Assembly (NCBI GenBank): GCA_035390885.1
Contig: DAOOUW010000003.1
Coordinates: 15,197 to 79,196 of the forward strand
Length of the DNA stretch: 64,000 nucleotides
Reading direction: 5' to 3'
Source of the DNA: JAOAFT01 sp035390885
Lineage (GTDB): Bacteria > Bacteroidota > Ignavibacteria > UBA10030
The first letter of the stretch is position 1; each line of letters starts with the position of its first letter. This document shows positions 45,670 through 52,825 of this stretch, in pieces. A model generated the notes under the pieces. The model was given only the letters and a program-made list of their open reading frames with translations, did not search any database and had not been told where the DNA came from. A program made the translations under genes and the position numbers.

Positions 45670-46233
45670 ATGACGCCAACAATTTCAGGACATAGTGAGT
45701 TCAACGTCCTTACGCCTCTTGAGGGTTATGCTCTGTGGGCAATTTCAGCCGAACCTCTTGCAGGCCGGCTGAAATCCATTCTTCATACATTGAGCCACCG
45801 ATATAACACGACATTGTTTCCTCCACACATTACGATATTAAGCGTCAAAGTTGGAGATAAAGAACAATTGAAAGCACATTGTAAGGCACTGGCAAATTCG
45901 TTTTCTTCTTTTGATATTTGCTTCGATAAAATTGGTGAATCCGATTCTGTGTACCGCTGTCTTTATCTTCTTCCAAACCAGAGCGATGATTTATACAATC
46001 TTCACAACTGCGCAAAAAGAATTTTGTCTTTAAATGAACCTGACAATTATTTTCCACACCTTAGTCTCATCTATGGCGCTATACCGCAGCAGGAAAAAGA
46101 AAATGTAAAGAAAGTACTTCAACAAATATTGCCATTGGAAGGAACAATAAATTCTCTTGCGCTCTGGTCGATCAATGAAACTCCTGAACAATGGAGAGAA
46201 CTTGCGATTTTTCCATTGCGTGCCGTCCATTAA
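45670..46233 (+). CDS. 2H-family phosphoesterase
   Basis: A 187-residue protein with two HxT/S motifs: PPHITIL near residue 47 and FPHLSLIYG near 135. This is the active-site pair of 2H phosphoesterases (cyclic phosphodiesterase and RNA-ligase-like families). The similarity of GYALWAISAEPLAGRL to cyclic-phosphodiesterase N-termini points to a nucleotide 2',3'-cyclic substrate, but this is only a family-level guess. I used the ATG at 45670; an ATG at 45634 is an alternative and neither has a strong ribosome site. A 10-bp inverted repeat lies within the coding region at 45742-45775. Confidence 0.78.
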   Translation: MTPTISGHSEFNVLTPLEGYALWAISAEPLAGRLKSILHTLSHRYNTTLFPPHITILSVKVGDKEQLKAHCKALANSFSSFDICFDKIGESDSVYRCLYLLPNQSDDLYNLHNCAKRILSLNEPDNYFPHLSLIYGAIPQQEKENVKKVLQQILPLEGTINSLALWSINETPEQWRELAIFPLRAVH

Positions 46234-46329
46234 GATTACCATACAGAGTTTGCGCTGGCGCTTGTGATTTTTTTACTTGCAAACTATTGTTCGACTTGTT
46301 ACTTTACCTGCAAAAGATTATGGGGTACT

Positions 46330-47448
46330 ATGAAAAAAGTTCTTTTCTTCTTCATCCTCGTATTTTTTGCCTGCAATCCTCTCTTTGCAAGGCAACTACC
46401 ACAAGAACACACGGGGGATATCTCTGTAAGCGAATTCCGTACGCTTCCACATTTTCCTCCAATGAATCAAGACTCGACGCTTGTTTGCTGGAGCTTTGCG
46501 ACAACATCGTTCCTTGAATCGGAAATGATGCGACTTGGCAAACCTCCTGTTCAATTATCGGTAATGTACTTCGTGTATTATCGGCTGCTCGAAAAATGTC
46601 GCTCGATTCTTACAAATCATTCTCCAGAGCATTTTTCATCGGGAGATTTATTTACTGGCGTTATGGATATAGTATCCACGCACGGAATTGTACCTGCAAG
46701 CGCATACGAAGGCAAGAAATCGTCAACAACATGCTATGTTCATACGCATCTTTACGAACAGATTGATTCCTTACTGACCGATGCAATAAAAAACAATGAG
46801 CAAGATACGGCAAAGGTACTAACTCAGGTTGAAAATATTCTAAAAAGATATCTAGGCGCGCCGCCATCTCATTTTAACTATGAAGGGAACATATACACGC
46901 CAATTTTATTTCGTGATTCTGTTGTAGGATTGCCGTGGAATGCGTACGTTGCAGTAACGTCGTTTGGATATGCTCCTTATTTTCAATTTATTGAATTAAA
47001 GGTACCAGATAATTGGAAGCACAGCGCTCGTTACTTCAATGCGCCGATAGAATTTTTCTTGGGAGCAATTCGTGAAGCGGTTGTAAATGGATTCACTGTT
47101 GTTATCGACGCCGACATCACTGAACCATCGTATATCGAAACGAAACAATGGTGCGTTGTACCGAATGCAACCAGAATAGATTGGAAACAAAAAGCAAGCG
47201 AACGCGACCGAATGTTTGCCAATGGAGAAACTACCGATGACCATTTGATGCATATTGTTGGCTACACACAGAAAAACGGAAACGACTGGTACCTTGCAAA
47301 AGATTCCTGGCACACAGCTTGGGAAGGACCAGGAAAAGGATATATGATGATTCACTCGTCGTACATAGAGTACAAATCGCTTGCATTCTACACCCATAAG
47401 AATGCTCTTCCATCGCTTTGGGAATTTATGGAAAGTAAAAAATATTAA
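46330..47448 (+). CDS. C1-like (bleomycin hydrolase-type) cysteine peptidase, exported
   Basis: A 372-residue protein with a signal peptide (residues 1-21). The papain-like active site is QDSTLVCWSFATTS (Q47 oxyanion, C53 nucleophile) and TDDHLMHIVGY (H305), and the C-terminal motif is KDSWHTAWEGPGKGYMM. In relatives the third residue is Asn (KNSWG); here it is Asp325. The layout follows C1B aminopeptidases. Most relatives are cytoplasmic; this one has a signal peptide. It should cleave peptides in the periplasm, or be a weakened enzyme because of the changed Asn. Confidence 0.78.
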   Translation: MKKVLFFFILVFFACNPLFARQLPQEHTGDISVSEFRTLPHFPPMNQDSTLVCWSFATTSFLESEMMRLGKPPVQLSVMYFVYYRLLEKCRSILTNHSPEHFSSGDLFTGVMDIVSTHGIVPASAYEGKKSSTTCYVHTHLYEQIDSLLTDAIKNNEQDTAKVLTQVENILKRYLGAPPSHFNYEGNIYTPILFRDSVVGLPWNAYVAVTSFGYAPYFQFIELKVPDNWKHSARYFNAPIEFFLGAIREAVVNGFTVVIDADITEPSYIETKQWCVVPNATRIDWKQKASERDRMFANGETTDDHLMHIVGYTQKNGNDWYLAKDSWHTAWEGPGKGYMMIHSSYIEYKSLAFYTHKNALPSLWEFMESKKY

Positions 47449-47480
47449 GGTAGAAGAAATTTTCATTTTAGATTATTGAT

Positions 47481-48623
47481 ATGAATAGACAGATTTTAAT
47501 TATTGACGATGACGAAAATGTACGGCTAGGCCTTCGCATGCTCCTGATCAGTGAGGGTTACAATGTTCTCGAAGCGAAAAATGGGAACGAAGCTCTTGCT
47601 CTAATGGAATCAAAAAAACCGGATGTAATTCTTTGTGATGTTGAAATGCCAATTATGGATGGTTTCGAGTTCCGAAGAATTCTCCTTCAGAACCCTGAGT
47701 TTGCACTCATACCATTTTTTTTCCTCACTGGACACACATCAATTTCAGAAACAATATATGGGTTGGATTTAGATGCCGACGATTACATTCAGAAAAATGT
47801 CAATGCAGCGGTACTTCGCAAGAAGATCGAACTCGCCATAAAAAAACGCCAGCTTGAGCAGCAAGCAGCAATTGACGCATTGGCTGAAGCGTCGCTCTCG
47901 ACGAATTTGCAATTACTTCCTAAAACACCGCCGAACGTCCCCGGCTACTCGATTTTGCAAGCATACCATGCTTACCGTGATACCCCTGGCGGCGACTTCT
48001 TTGATTATATCACCATCTCCAATGATACGACATTTGTTGTTATTGGCGATGTGATGGGAAAGCAGTGGAAAGCATGGATGTTTGCTCAAGCTTACATTGC
48101 CTACGTGCGCTCTACTATTCGTACGCTTGCGAATATTGATTCTCAGAAAGTTACTCCAGCTTTTATCCTCACTCAGCTCAATTCTATACTTTGCAATGAT
48201 GAGAAAACAGTCGACGTACTTTGTACTCTCGCAATTGCTCAACTCCATCATCGCTCCAAAGATGTTGTGTATGGAAGCGCCGCACACGTACCGGCTTTAC
48301 TTCTCTCCGCGTCAAAAGATGTTCCGCAAGAAATTGATCATGGCGCGGCTCCTATTGGTCATAATCCAACGACACAGTATACAGATTATTCTTTCTCGAT
48401 GGAAAAAGGAGATACTCTTCTTTTGCTTACCGATGGAATTACAGAAGCTTCCGCTAGTAATGGTACTGATTACAGCGAAGAGCAATTACCAAAAAAATTC
48501 GTCGAGAATAGAAATGACGAACAACTTGCCGAACATCTCTATCAAAGCGCTCTCGTCTTTACAGGAAAAAATGAATCGGATGACGATGCAACCATTATTG
48601 TCATCCGTAGAAATATGATATAA
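47481..48623 (+). CDS. Response regulator with SpoIIE-type PP2C phosphatase output
   Basis: A 380-residue protein. Residues 1-120 are a receiver: ILIIDDDENVR, VILCDVEMPIMDG (phospho-Asp) and IQKNVNAAVLR (Lys). A short helix follows, then an RsbU/SpoIIE phosphatase (about 150-378) with DTPGGDFFDYI, VVIGDVMGKQWKAWMFA, LLTDGITEA and DDDATIIVI, which supply the metal aspartates. It would be turned on by phosphorylation and dephosphorylate an anti-sigma antagonist, controlling a general stress or sigma partner switch; none of the partners lies in the window. It follows the C1 peptidase gene by 32 bases on the same strand. Confidence 0.88.
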   Translation: MNRQILIIDDDENVRLGLRMLLISEGYNVLEAKNGNEALALMESKKPDVILCDVEMPIMDGFEFRRILLQNPEFALIPFFFLTGHTSISETIYGLDLDADDYIQKNVNAAVLRKKIELAIKKRQLEQQAAIDALAEASLSTNLQLLPKTPPNVPGYSILQAYHAYRDTPGGDFFDYITISNDTTFVVIGDVMGKQWKAWMFAQAYIAYVRSTIRTLANIDSQKVTPAFILTQLNSILCNDEKTVDVLCTLAIAQLHHRSKDVVYGSAAHVPALLLSASKDVPQEIDHGAAPIGHNPTTQYTDYSFSMEKGDTLLLLTDGITEASASNGTDYSEEQLPKKFVENRNDEQLAEHLYQSALVFTGKNESDDDATIIVIRRNMI

Positions 48624-48853
48624 ATTCAAATTTCGTTTCCTTTAGCTCTAATTATGCAGTTAGAAACAAGAAAAAATATTTCTAACAAGAGATGCAATTT
48701 ATCAAGGTGTTTGTTCTTTTCTCTTGAAAGAAAACGAACAAAAGGTTACCCAAAATGTGCACAGGAAAAATTTACATCAATTGAATTATCATTAGTTCAT
48801 AGTTTGAGTTTAAGATTCAAAAAAATATGGATAAAACATTGGCTCACTTCGTT

Positions 48854-48907
48854 GCACAAAATTAACTTGTCTCGCTGAAAGCGCGAGCCTCAAACAGAAT
48901 TTTGTGC
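48854..48907. repeat. Long hairpin with internal stem
   Basis: Perfect 10-bp arms GCACAAAATT / AATTTTGTGC, with an inner stem CTCGC / GCGAG and a seven-base loop. It has no U-run on either side, so it is more likely a structural or repeat-derived element than a terminator. Confidence 0.55.
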
Positions 48908-48976
48908 GGATGCTTCGTTCGCCTTGTTTTACATACCATATTTTTCTTAGGTCGGTTTTCCCAAAAATGGAGAGCC

Positions 48977-49061
48977 GTTGCCTCGATACGCTCTCCGAGC
49001 TACTCGGCAACCGATTCTCTGACGGTGGCTGAGTAGAGCGATAGCTCGTATCGAAGCCACC
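48977..49061. repeat. Dispersed repeat, copy G (best conserved)
   Basis: Arms GTTGCCTCGATACG and CGTATCGAAGCCAC, inner CTCGGCAACC / GGTGGCTGAG with a short loop. A 77-base trailer (49062-49138), starting ATTTTGGTT, matches the one after copy D: TTCTTTCGCCT and TTATTTTACTTCA are identical and GCATAA marks the end in both. Confidence 0.8.
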
Positions 49062-49353
49062 ATTTTGGTTATTTTTTCTTTCGCCTATTTCATTATTTTA
49101 CTTCATCTTATACCTCTACTGTTAACGTTATAGCATAATCCGGGTACAAGACTTCTGCATATTCCAACATTTTTATCCCTCTTGTAGAAGTTACAAAGAA
49201 CTTCGCCATGGAGACGGAAATCCCTGTTGTATCAAATTCCATAATTCATTGAAATTACAAGAGTTAGCGCTTTTACTATTATCGCTTAGACTATGATTTT
49301 TTTGGCACGTTGAATGAATCAATCTCTTATAGAAAGAGTGAAAGGGAACGACA

Positions 49354-50097
49354 ATGAAACGGATATTAACAATAGCAATAGCAATCATCGTTGGAACAGC
49401 AATTACTTTTGCTGGCGATAATACTCTAACCATTACCAAAACATCCTCGACAAAAGCTGCCGTCATCCTTAAGAACGTTGAACCAGTCGCTGGATTACAA
49501 TTTACCATTCAAGCTTCATCTAATCTCGTCCTTCAGAAACCAGAACGCTCCGAGCGTACTGTTTCTTCCGATTGGACCGTTGCGTCCTACATTGTCAATG
49601 ATACGGTTGTCAACGTTGTGATTGTCAGCCTTAGTCAGACGCTCTTTGAAGCAGGCGCTGGCATGCTTCTCGAACTCGCCTTCGCCGAAACAGACTACAG
49701 TGATGAAAGCGCTATTGCGCTTGTCAATGTTAAAGTAGCAAATCCAAAAGCAGAGAAAGTATCCGTTGATGTCGAAAATATTCGCTGGAATAATGCAAAA
49801 CCAATAGCGCAGGAAGAAGAAGATTTCTTCGAATTGGTTCCAAACTATCCCAATCCCTTTAACCCAGAAACACGGATTAGCTACGTCTTAAAGAAACCTG
49901 CACACGTGAAATTAACGGTCTATGATATTCAAGGACGGGAAATCGAGTGTTTAGTTGATAAAGATCATAACGCTGGCGAGTACACTGAACGATGGAATGC
50001 TTTAGAAAGCAGGCGAAATCTTGCATCGGGTATTTACTTCGCTCAGCTTCTTGTCGATGGGCACAGTGTAACGCAGAAGATGATGTTAGCAAAATAA
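49354..50097 (+). CDS. T9SS-exported cohesin-like protein
   Basis: A 247-residue protein with a signal peptide (residues 1-20, ending TFA). Residues 22-145 form a beta-sandwich with VAGLQFTIQASSNLVLQ and GAGMLLELAFAE, resembling cohesin-type domains, though I cannot prove the family. Residues 160-247 are a T9SS type-A sorting domain (LVPNYPNPFNPETRISYV to QKMMLAK). It should be delivered to the cell surface and may bind another surface protein. A terminator follows at 50152-50180. Confidence 0.8.
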   Translation: MKRILTIAIAIIVGTAITFAGDNTLTITKTSSTKAAVILKNVEPVAGLQFTIQASSNLVLQKPERSERTVSSDWTVASYIVNDTVVNVVIVSLSQTLFEAGAGMLLELAFAETDYSDESAIALVNVKVANPKAEKVSVDVENIRWNNAKPIAQEEEDFFELVPNYPNPFNPETRISYVLKKPAHVKLTVYDIQGREIECLVDKDHNAGEYTERWNALESRRNLASGIYFAQLLVDGHSVTQKMMLAK

Positions 50098-50122
50098 TTC
50101 TCCCCGCAGTTCCCCCCAAAAC

Positions 50123-50149
50123 ATCTGTGGGTCAGCCTCCCCCACAGAT
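50123..50149 (+). terminator. Hairpin before the main terminator
   Basis: Perfect 9-bp stem ATCTGTGGG / CCCACAGAT with a nine-base loop, 26 bases past the T9SS gene's stop. No U-run. It may protect the mRNA 3' end. Confidence 0.5.
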
Positions 50150-50151
50150 AG

Positions 50152-50180
50152 AAAGAGCCCAGTTGGTGGCTGGGCTCTTT
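50152..50180 (+). terminator. Intrinsic terminator of the T9SS protein gene
   Basis: Perfect 11-bp stem AAAGAGCCCAG / CTGGGCTCTTT with loop TTGGTGG, followed by GCCTTTTAAA. The A-rich 5' arm and the U-rich 3' arm make it a normal intrinsic terminator for the plus-strand gene, and possibly for the minus strand too. Confidence 0.8.
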
Positions 50181-50216
50181 GCCTTTTAAATGTTTCTGAA
50201 TTAACTATGGAATAAA

Positions 50217-50291
50217 TAAAAAAGTCGCTGGGCGAGGGGAGGTTTTAAACCCAGCGACTATAATTGCGTACGGTGTGGGGTACCGAACGCT
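50217..50291 (-). ncRNA. Candidate small RNA with two C-rich hairpin loops
   Basis: Read on the minus strand, a predicted start near 50291 is followed at once by a hairpin: GCGT-T-CGGT / ACCG-T-ACGC with loop ACCCCAC (50290-50266). A short linker leads to a second hairpin with a perfect 10-bp stem AGTCGCTGGG / CCCAGCGACT (50259-50223). Its 17-base loop contains ACCTCCCCTC, and six U follow it. CCTCCCC is complementary to Shine-Dalgarno GGGGAGG, and both loops are C-rich, as in anti-SD small RNAs such as the RsaE/RoxS type. Length is about 75 nt. No ORF lies within it. Expression is not shown by the sequence. Confidence 0.55.
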
Positions 50292-50297
50292 GTTTTT
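50266..50297 (+). terminator. Possible plus-strand terminator overlapping the small-RNA 5' end
   Basis: On the plus strand the same hairpin (GCGTACGGT / ACCGAACGC) is followed by TGTTTTTATT, which would also work as an intrinsic terminator. The plus-strand gene already has one at 50152-50180, so this may be a second stop or a by-product of the minus-strand promoter's AT-rich start. Confidence 0.45.
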
Positions 50298-50326
50298 ATT
50301 ATAATATTCAAAATGGAAAAAATCAA
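50298..50326 (-). promoter_or_regulatory. Consensus-like promoter for the candidate small RNA
   Basis: On the minus strand: TTGATT (50326-50321), 17 bases, then TATAAT (50303-50298). The -10 is a perfect match to the sigma-70 consensus and the -35 matches four of six. The predicted start falls within one or two bases of the first hairpin. Confidence 0.6.
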
Positions 50327-50361
50327 TTGCCATAACAAAAATTTTTGAGCCAAAAACATCA

Positions 50362-50377
50362 TGTGATCTTTATCACA
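50362..50377. promoter_or_regulatory. Perfect CRP/FNR-type palindrome
   Basis: TGTGATCTTTATCACA: both TGTGA half-sites are exact, with a six-base spacer. It is centred near -78 from the predicted small-RNA start, a position suited to activation. CRP-family regulators occur in this group of bacteria, but none is encoded in the window. Confidence 0.55.
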
Positions 50378-50492
50378 TCTTCTTAATTTCTGGGAATGAG
50401 GTTCTTCTCTGCACTATATAATTTTTTTAAGTATATCCCAAATTTACTACGGTAAGCTATTCCCTCTTATTCTTCAACAGAGAATAAAAAGC

Positions 50493-51395
50493 TCAAATGG
50501 TAATTGTCGTATTTTCAATAGCAGCTTCACATTCAAATTTATATCCACGGCTCTTGATCTCTTTTTTACACTTTTTCAATATTTCATCAACTTTATCATC
50601 GCTATGATTTTGGTCGTGGTGAAAAAGAAAGAGCCGTTTTACGTTTGCTTCTGCAGCAACGCGGAGCGTAAAGAGATAGTCGGAATGTCCCCAACCCACA
50701 CGATCATAATATTCTTCTGGAGTATAGGTTGTATCGTGGATGAGAACATCTGCAGAATTGCAGAAGTCAAAAATCCTTTGATTAGGATCTCCTGAAGAGG
50801 TAAGAAATTTTTCTTTCACTTTATGTTCAAAGTTCGTAAGTGATTCCGCTACAGCTCGATCGAACGGCTCATTATCGCTAATATAGACCAACGTCTTTCC
50901 CTTATACTCCAACCGATATCCAACAGTAAAACCAGGATGATTCACAAAAATCATTTTAGCAGTTGCATCGTAAATTTTTAACTCACCTTCTTCTTTGATT
51001 GGTATAAAATTGATGTTAGCTTTTAGATCGTGGAGCTGAACCGGAAAATAAATTCTATTCATTTGTTCGGCAATAATTTCACTTAAAGATTTTTCTGGCC
51101 GTTCAGTACCAATAATAGTTAGTTCATTACCAGGAATAAATGCCGGTTTAAAAAATGGAAAGCCTTGAATATGATCCCAGTGTGGATGGGAGATGAGCAA
51201 ATAACCGTTGACCGATTCTCCTTTATTGATAAGATCATCGCCAAAATTTCTAATACCAGTCCCTGCATCTAAAATAATAAGGCGATCACCATCTAAACGC
51301 AACTCTATGGAAGGAGTGTTGCCTCCATATCGAACTGTATGTTTCCCTGGAGTTGGAATTGATCCTCGAACACCCCAAAACGTTAGCGTCATCAT
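50493..51395 (-). CDS. MBL-fold metallohydrolase
   Basis: A 300-residue protein with metallo-beta-lactamase-fold signatures: LTFWGVRGSIPTP at the start, LLISHPHWDHIQGFPFF (HxHxDH-like metal site) near residue 89, VNHPGFTVGY and ISDNEPF, and a late FLFHHDQNHSDD. The start pattern resembles the PhnP/RNase Z-like and cyclic-phosphodiesterase branch, so the substrate is likely a phosphoester; I cannot name it. It follows the carbonic-anhydrase-like gene by two bases. Confidence 0.82.
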   Translation of the reverse strand: MMTLTFWGVRGSIPTPGKHTVRYGGNTPSIELRLDGDRLIILDAGTGIRNFGDDLINKGESVNGYLLISHPHWDHIQGFPFFKPAFIPGNELTIIGTERPEKSLSEIIAEQMNRIYFPVQLHDLKANINFIPIKEEGELKIYDATAKMIFVNHPGFTVGYRLEYKGKTLVYISDNEPFDRAVAESLTNFEHKVKEKFLTSSGDPNQRIFDFCNSADVLIHDTTYTPEEYYDRVGWGHSDYLFTLRVAAEANVKRLFLFHHDQNHSDDKVDEILKKCKKEIKSRGYKFECEAAIENTTITI

Positions 51396-51397
51396 AA

Positions 51398-51922
51398 TTA
51401 CACTCCCTTTCCTTGTCTTATAGCGCTAGCATAATCAATATAATGTTGAGATGATTGAATAATTGATTGCTTCTCATCTTCTGTCAATTGCCTTTTTATA
51501 GTACCTGGAACGCCAGCAATGAGTACGTTATCTGGTACTTCAAATTTTTCTAACACCACTGTACCCGCGGCTATAATCACATTATTTCCAATGGTCGCTC
51601 CATCAAGTATAATTGATCCCATTCCGATTAACGAGTAATTACCAATTTTGCAACCGTGAAGAATTGCTCCATGTCCAATAGTATTGTACGAGCCAATTTG
51701 GACAGGGTACTTATCCTGCGTCACATGAAGCATTGAAAGGTCTTGAATGTTTGTACCCTCACCAATGTAAATGCTATTGATATCCCCTCTTAACACCGAA
51801 TTGAACCAGACGCTACAATTTCGTTCTATCTTAACATCACCAATAATCCGTACACCATCAGCAAGAAAAACGCTCGAATGAATTTGTGGACTTTTATTGC
51901 AATAAGGTTGAAGAGTAACCAT
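51398..51922 (-). CDS. Gamma-carbonic-anhydrase-like hexapeptide protein
   Basis: A 174-residue left-handed beta-helix protein. It has VFLADGVRIIGDVKI, VWFNSVLRGDINSIYIGEGT and NIQDLSMLHVTQDKYPVQIG, then NTIGHGAILHGCKIG, where the three zinc-type histidines sit. This is the PaaY/YrdA/gamma-CA family; real carbonic anhydrase activity is uncertain in this branch. Its start overlaps the stop of the DUF3108 gene (TAATG). Confidence 0.88.
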   Translation of the reverse strand: MVTLQPYCNKSPQIHSSVFLADGVRIIGDVKIERNCSVWFNSVLRGDINSIYIGEGTNIQDLSMLHVTQDKYPVQIGSYNTIGHGAILHGCKIGNYSLIGMGSIILDGATIGNNVIIAAGTVVLEKFEVPDNVLIAGVPGTIKRQLTEDEKQSIIQSSQHYIDYASAIRQGKGV

Positions 51923-52779
51923 TACTTACTCCAGCGTGGTGGTTCCCAATTTTCCCTATTCCACTTCCGAAGTTCAACTCGAACACTCCCCAATATGACC
52001 TTTAGCCGAGCGGTAATTGGTACTGCAGCGCAATCGTTACTAAACCAACCTTCAAATCCACCAGACAATCCAAAGATTCCTGTAAAATCTGCCACGCCGC
52101 GGAAATGGACACAATCAATAGGATAATCAACTTCATCAATTTTTACTTTTTTGGATTCATTAAAGAAATGGAAATCAGTTTTTCGTTCGCTATTTTCAAT
52201 ACAAGTTGGAACCGTCGTATCAGCTTGTTGATGCACATTTGCACGTGCGAAGTAAAACAAGGACAAGCCATCTTGAGATTTCTGACTAATCAAAACTGTA
52301 TCCCTTTCGTACGGGTGAAGAGAACCATTTTTCGTTTTCTTTCCTTTTTCGAAATACATTTTTTGTGAATGGTAATCAAAAATCATTCGCTGATAAGATA
52401 TTTCTTTATTGGAACTATCTTCTCCACTCCACTCGTAAGAAAATACATCTTTATCCATAAGAGTAAAGAAGTGCACGTGGAGATTAACAAGCCACGATAA
52501 GGATGGATTTGAATCAATGTACGCAGCAGCCCGATATGCTACTTTTCCATTGTGAACGGTTCGATCAAGAATCTTTAGCCGAATTGTTCCAATGTTAAAC
52601 AAAGAATAATGAACGCTGTACTCCAATTCCTCTCCTACCTGCAGCATCGATTCTGGGTTTTGGACTGACGATTTAGCTTCTGCAGAAAAGACAATACCAA
52701 GCATTCCAAAAAATATAGCAACAGCCGCTCCTAATTGGAATGATATCTTCTTCAAAAGTTTAAAGAAGATTGTTCTCAT
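51922..52779 (-). CDS. DUF3108-family exported protein
   Basis: A 285-residue protein with a signal peptide (MRTIFFKLLKKISFQLGAAV and following hydrophobic core, ending FSAEAK). The body begins QVGEELEYSVHYSLFNIGTI and continues with beta-strands, the DUF3108 pattern of envelope proteins with a lipid-binding-like barrel. I used the ATG at 52779, which puts the signal peptide at the start; an ATG at 52839 would overlap the S41 protease gene by 14 bases and add 20 residues. The stop overlaps the next gene's start. Confidence 0.78.
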   Translation of the reverse strand: MRTIFFKLLKKISFQLGAAVAIFFGMLGIVFSAEAKSSVQNPESMLQVGEELEYSVHYSLFNIGTIRLKILDRTVHNGKVAYRAAAYIDSNPSLSWLVNLHVHFFTLMDKDVFSYEWSGEDSSNKEISYQRMIFDYHSQKMYFEKGKKTKNGSLHPYERDTVLISQKSQDGLSLFYFARANVHQQADTTVPTCIENSERKTDFHFFNESKKVKIDEVDYPIDCVHFRGVADFTGIFGLSGGFEGWFSNDCAAVPITARLKVILGSVRVELRKWNRENWEPPRWSK

Positions 52780-52825
52780 TTCTGTCGCAAAAGAACACTC
52801 AGTATTTATAAATTCAAGGAATGAT

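Larger units (their letters stand above)
48624..49353. other. Gene-free interval of 730 bases with hairpin and repeat copy G
   Basis: No credible gene. It contains a leader-like fragment at 48651-48670, a long hairpin at 48854-48907, repeat copy G at 48977-49061 with a trailer to 49138, then about 200 bases before the T9SS protein gene with a plain ribosome site (AAGGGAACGACA). The stretch from 48680 to 48850 shows nothing recognisable. Confidence 0.6.
50098..50492. other. Convergent gap rich in secondary structure
   Basis: About 395 bases between the stops of convergent genes. It carries two hairpins near the left gene, a compact promoter-hairpin-hairpin-U-run block at 50217-50326 on the minus strand, and a perfect CRP-type palindrome at 50362-50377. 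The part from 50378 to 50492 shows only an AT-rich run with nothing recognisable. Confidence 0.7.

Noticed and set aside
48654..48878. Plus-strand frame of 74 residues in the large gap
   Set aside because: Basic, low-complexity composition, no ribosome site, and it runs into the hairpin at 48854. Not credible as a gene.
49900..49920. CACACGTGAAATT, half match to a parS centromere site
   Set aside because: Only one half of the palindrome matches, and it lies inside the T9SS protein coding region. I found no full TGTTTCACGTGAAACA-like site near parAB.
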